A stretch of 21,634 nt of DNA from Mansonella perstans. Taxonomy: Eukaryota; Nematoda; Chromadorea; Rhabditida; Onchocercidae. The notes under the pieces were generated by a model, which was not told the DNA's origin, did not search any database, and was given only the letters and a program-made list of their open reading frames with translations. The stretch covers positions 1 to 21,634 of the forward strand of contig JBAMDO010000429.1 in NCBI GenBank assembly GCA_037074765.1. Direction: 5' to 3'. Position numbers and translations under genes: made by a program. Shown here one piece after another: positions 18,149-21,634 of this stretch; within the stretch, counting starts at the first letter, position 1; every line of letters begins with the position of its first letter.

Positions 18149-18562
18149 TTGTTTCGAGTCGTATATGTTGAACTGTAGAGTGATGCCGAACACTCCTTTC
18201 CTTCTGAATTTACTCTATCTTGTGAAGATATGCTTCTTTTTTCACACACCGCACTGTTATGCGAAGCTTTGCAGTAGAAGCATTGTTTTTTCACTTTACA
18301 TCCTTCTCCCATATGATTGTCTTTAAAACAAATTGTACATTTCTTCAGCATCTTGAGGCGATTTATTCGAATTTTAGCAGTAGGATAGACGTTGCAATCG
18401 CTATCCCAGTGATCTCCAGTGCAAAATATGCACGGTCTCTTTTTAGTTATTGTACGTTGTGGCGAGTTTTGGTTAGTTCGTATTGTTGATAATGCTGAAG
18501 TTCCTCCCGAGTCGTATCTTCGCTTTTGTTCGGATTCGATAATTGTAAATTTATTGTCAGCA
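18149..18562 (-). repeat. Knuckle-region duplication, upstream copy
   Basis: Upstream (gag-side) copy, joined to gag sequence at 18562 and ending at the motif ttgtttcgag. It keeps all three knuckles in one frame. A 52-bp stretch (18097-18148) of unknown origin separates the copies. Confidence 0.85.
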
Positions 18563-18947
18563 AATCCCTTAATTTCGAAATTGACCAAGGCATATCTAAT
18601 GTTTTTTGAGTATATACTTTCTCCAGAATGCAAGATGGCAGCTTGCTTTCTATTGTAATTTCAATACTTGAATGCTCCAGGTTTTCTCCTGAAGCTTCCA
18701 GTTGGCGCAACACTCTTTCGATATTCTTGACGATTGTAATCCAATCCTTTTCATCTCTTTTGATAGACTGGAGTTTGTGATACAGTAGTGCCGATATTGT
18801 TGAAGGGTCGCCATAATTTTCTTTGAGTAGTTGCATGATTACTTTATAGTTTTCCGGAGATTCAAACTTCAGGGACTTTATTTCTTGAAAAAGAAAAACC
18901 AACCTTTTTTTTGCTGGTTGTATACTGGCTATTATGTTACTTGACAT

Positions 18948-18968
18948 CGTCACTCACCTCGGGTACCA
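18948..18968 (-). promoter_or_regulatory. Primer-binding site of element 2
   Basis: On the minus strand TGGTACCCGAGGTGAGTGAC begins nine bases after the LTR end and runs to the gag ATG. TGG complements a tRNA CCA end; the implied tRNA end is CCTCGGGTACCA, different from that of element 1. Confidence 0.65.
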
Positions 18969-18977
18969 AAAAATTTA

Positions 18978-19608
18978 TGTCGTGAATTTTCTTGTGAGAG
19001 GTCAACTCTTAGCCAATATTCTTCACGGATTGTTGTGTTAGGTTGAGTTGCGGAAACACCTCAAACTTGGGTAATTAAACCTTTTATTAGAATAATTGGA
19101 TAACGCGAGAATAATGTAACAATTATGTAGAACGCGCATTTAATGGTAACATTAATATAATAAAAATGGTAATGATGAGGAGAACAGAACCAGTAGCCGT
19201 TGATGTGAATAGCTTCCAAAAATGGTCTTTGTGGGATAATTGATAGTTTAAATAGTAGTAAATGAGTATTGTAGGCGGAGAAAAGTTAGTGTTAATGAGT
19301 TGAGTTATAAGAAACTAAAGATTACAAAAAACGAAGTCCTTTGTAAAGAAAGCTTAATTGAAAATGTACAATACATTGCATGTAAGCATAATCATCAAAC
19401 AAAGGATTTCGAGACGGTTACAATGGTTTTGGTTAATAAGATGTTAATTGCAGCTGCCTCTTTGTTAGTTTATGGTAGGAAAGAGTTTGACAGCTTATAA
19501 TTGAAACAAAGAGATTAAACATTACGAATTAATTAGATGGCTCATAAAAGACGTTAATACAATCAGATTTAAACCTATTGGGAATTTCGCGTTATGAATT
19601 TCGCGACA
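18978..19608 (-). repeat. Element 2 5' LTR (631 bp)
   Basis: On the minus strand it starts TGTCGCGAAATTCATAACGCG and ends AAATTCACGACA, next to the PBS. Pairs with 13087-13728. A short open plus-strand frame inside it is fortuitous: its 3' LTR counterpart is frameshifted. Confidence 0.92.
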
Positions 19609-21634
19609 GTATCATTGCTTGTGCTGTTTCACTTGTTTTTTCATTAATTTTACTTTTCCCATATAAGCTGTGATTTGCATATTTTGACCTTTCAATAGAA
19701 GCTCATTAACAGGAGAAATTTTAAAAATTTGCCATTACAAAATAATGTTAAAAACGAAAATTCATGAAATGTTAATCATTGTTGCGATCAGTTAAAAGAG
19801 TGAGGCAGTTGCCTTTACGAATGCTTTCTGTTCGTATCAAAAATGCGGAGCAATATTTAAATAGTAAAAATTCTGGTTGGTCCATCTAAGTCCTTTCAGA
19901 AAATTGATGAGTAAGACAATCAATATTGCATTTTATATTTTTATGCTATTATTACAAACAAAATTTTCTCATTCAGTGAATGTCCTTGAGAAAGATAATT
20001 AATAAACGAATCTATATTTCACTGCGTTGATTAAATATCAGAGTAATTACCCATCCTAATTTATTGGCAGATTTTGGCATGCGTGCAGCATTTATCGTGC
20101 AGTAATTCCGATAATACGACTCGTTTTATATTTTTACATGTTAAGAATTATGATTTTAAAAGGTAAAATGAGGAAAACTATTGAAACACCATTTCTTCCG
20201 AAAGATTTGATTTGAATAACCTTGATTAGGTTCTACTGTTTGTATATTCCTAAGTTTTTTCTTAAATTCAAAACTTTAAAATATTCTTAACTTGACTTGA
20301 AATATAGTGATTAGCAATTATTTTTCAGAATATGAGTAATTAAACTCCCTCTCTGGAAATCGAAATGATCAGATAAGTAATGCATTGAGTGTTTCCAAGA
20401 ATCTTCTTTCTGCTTTGGATGATAAGATGAATGGATTCGATCACGAGATATGCTGGGAAAAAACATTTTTACTTAGTTTTTTTAACGCAGTTTTTAGATG
20501 ACAAGCAAATTTAATAAGCTCACTAATTATTAGCACTGAATATCTTTTTCGGATTTCTTTCAAATTTGTGCTTTTTTAAATTTTGTCAAATTTTTTAATC
20601 AAAAAATGAGCTAAATATAAAGCATACGCTCATCTTAAAAGGAAATATTATCAGTTATATGATATCGTTACTTCCAAGATTTCAAACAGAACTTGCAGTA
20701 TTAGAAAAAAACGATAATCGAATTACTCGGTAGGAAACGAAAATTATGAGGAACTGTTGATAAAAAAAACTGTTAATAAAATGAAAGTTTTTTTCCAAAA
20801 ATTATAGCTTTTCATAAACGAGATACTAGATAGTTGTCCTTCAAATATGCACGACACATAATATTCTTTTAAAATATAAATGTCATATCAACTCTATAAA
20901 AGTTCAGACATCAAAATTTCACTTTATGAAAGATACATTATTATTATCATTATGTCTAACTGCATCACGATTTGAATGTTTTTATAGATCCGATTTTCTT
21001 AGCACAATGAAAGCTTGTTTGTTGGTTCGAGATAGTTTTCATTCTGATTTACTTTCACTTGTTATTAAAATTTACTGTTAGTGCTCATAAAGGTAATGAA
21101 TCAAGTAACAATCAATAAAAGAAATAACTGAATGACTCATAAAATGAATTGAAAAATTGTTTGGCTTTCGGTTAAATCACTCGACATTACTTTGATTCCA
21201 TCCAGGCAAATATTGTGATGAAATGTTTTCTTAATTCATTTATTCCTTTACGAGAGCACAAAGGGAGTAAAAAGATCGTTGAAAGACTTACAGAATATTT
21301 GAAAAATATTATGTTAGAATATTACAGAAGTATTATGTCAGTGAAATAATTAAGGGCTGTGGAAGAGATAAAAGAATCAAAGGTGAACGGTGATTTCAAA
21401 GGAATAAAATTTCTAACATCAATTTCAATAAGTGAAAAAGATGTGACAATCCTACAAGAACAAAATTTTTGAGTCGATACACTCATCATGAATCATCAAT
21501 ACGTCTTCTACCCTGTTTCCACTGTCATCAATCAACTGAACAATCGAGCGAACTAGCATTTATCTCCATTTTTGACAATTATAATATTCCTACTATAACC
21601 TTTTTCATCAGCAATTAAAATTTCAGGTTACCTC
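19609..21634. other. AT-rich flank, no gene seen
   Basis: No open frame of useful length, RNA gene or repeat is recognisable. The last bases, aattaaaatttcag then gttacctc, look like a nematode splice acceptor ending at 21626, so an exon of a further plus-strand gene could begin at 21627, but only eight bases remain. Confidence 0.4.

Larger units (their letters stand above)
17639..18947 (-). pseudogene. Element 2 gag with internal deletion and duplicated knuckle region
   Basis: The ATG at 18947-18945 follows the PBS and begins MSSNIIASIQPA, like MSSSVAQSAQPA of element 1. After about 22 residues it jumps to KFESPENYKVIMQLLKENYG, which lies some 180 codons further along in element 1 gag, so most of the gag core is deleted. 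It then reads ESKLPSCILEKVYTQK and shifts frame near 18560 into the knuckles: CIFCTGDHWDSDC, CTICFKDNHMGEGC and CFYCKASHNSAVC. These are present again in the downstream duplicate. Confidence 0.8.
13087..19608 (-). mobile_element. BEL/Pao LTR retrotransposon, element 2 (full layout, degenerate)
   Basis: A 6.5-kb minus-strand element with LTRs at both ends (19608-18978 and 13728-13087) and, in order, PBS, gag, zinc knuckles, protease, RT, RNase H, integrase and its C-terminal domain. The gag-PR-RT-RH-IN order is that of BEL/Pao. Every domain is present, but many frameshifts, stops, a gag deletion and a duplication mean it cannot encode a working polyprotein as read. It is the same lineage as element 1, judged by shared LTR termini (TGTCGCGAAA) and pol motifs, but a different family. 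No target-site duplication is visible (ataga before, gtatc after). Confidence 0.9.

Noticed and set aside
19300..19500. Plus-strand 66-codon frame
   Set aside because: It lies wholly inside the 5' LTR of element 2 and is frameshifted in the 3' LTR copy.
110..21634. A wholly new defence or mobile system
   Set aside because: All strong coding signals are explained by one cytoskeletal gene and BEL/Pao elements; only the ORF at 5361-5868 stays unidentified.

Overview
The window looks like a nematode nuclear contig. The one host gene is a spliced, C-terminal part of an UNC-115/abLIM actin-binding protein. Its introns are AT-rich, with GT donors and mostly TTTCAG-type acceptors. The intergenic DNA is very AT-rich, and the repeats are BEL/Pao LTR retrotransposons. 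A filarial or other spirurid worm is my best guess, but this is inference; no rRNA or marker gene fixes the taxon.

Layout: (1) 110-2252, plus strand, the last five visible exons of the unc-115-like gene, ending in a villin headpiece and stop. (2) 2253-4878, 3' UTR and intergenic DNA with no supported gene. (3) 4879-5390, two adjoining degenerate LTR pieces (minus orientation) carrying 21-bp and 40-bp tandem repeats. (4) 5361-5868, an unidentified minus-strand ORF joined directly to the broken RNase H end of a BEL/Pao element. (5) 5866-9751, BEL/Pao element 1, minus strand: 5' LTR, primer-binding site, gag, protease, RT and the start of RNase H. It has several frameshifts and no integrase or 3' LTR of its own family. 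(6) 9756-10907, a second LTR in tandem and a third inverted, making a palindrome with arms of about 520 bp and a 111-bp spacer. (7) 10984-11302, a nested foldback (MITE-like) element. (8) 11330-12321, a decayed gag copy whose second part is inverted. (9) 12322-13086, unassigned DNA with a smaller foldback and short repeats. (10) 13087-19608, BEL/Pao element 2, minus strand, complete in layout (LTR, PBS, gag, PR, RT, RNase H, IN, PPT, LTR). It is broken by frameshifts and stops, a large gag deletion and a roughly 400-bp duplication of the zinc-knuckle region. (11) 19609-21634, AT-rich DNA with no gene seen.

The host gene is separate from the repeats. The repeat block is a nested cluster of related BEL/Pao elements whose rearrangements (tandem LTRs with a diagnostic junction, inverted LTRs, chimeric join, knuckle duplication) are the main points of interest. 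I found no CRISPR, tRNA or rRNA, and no convincing new non-transposon system.
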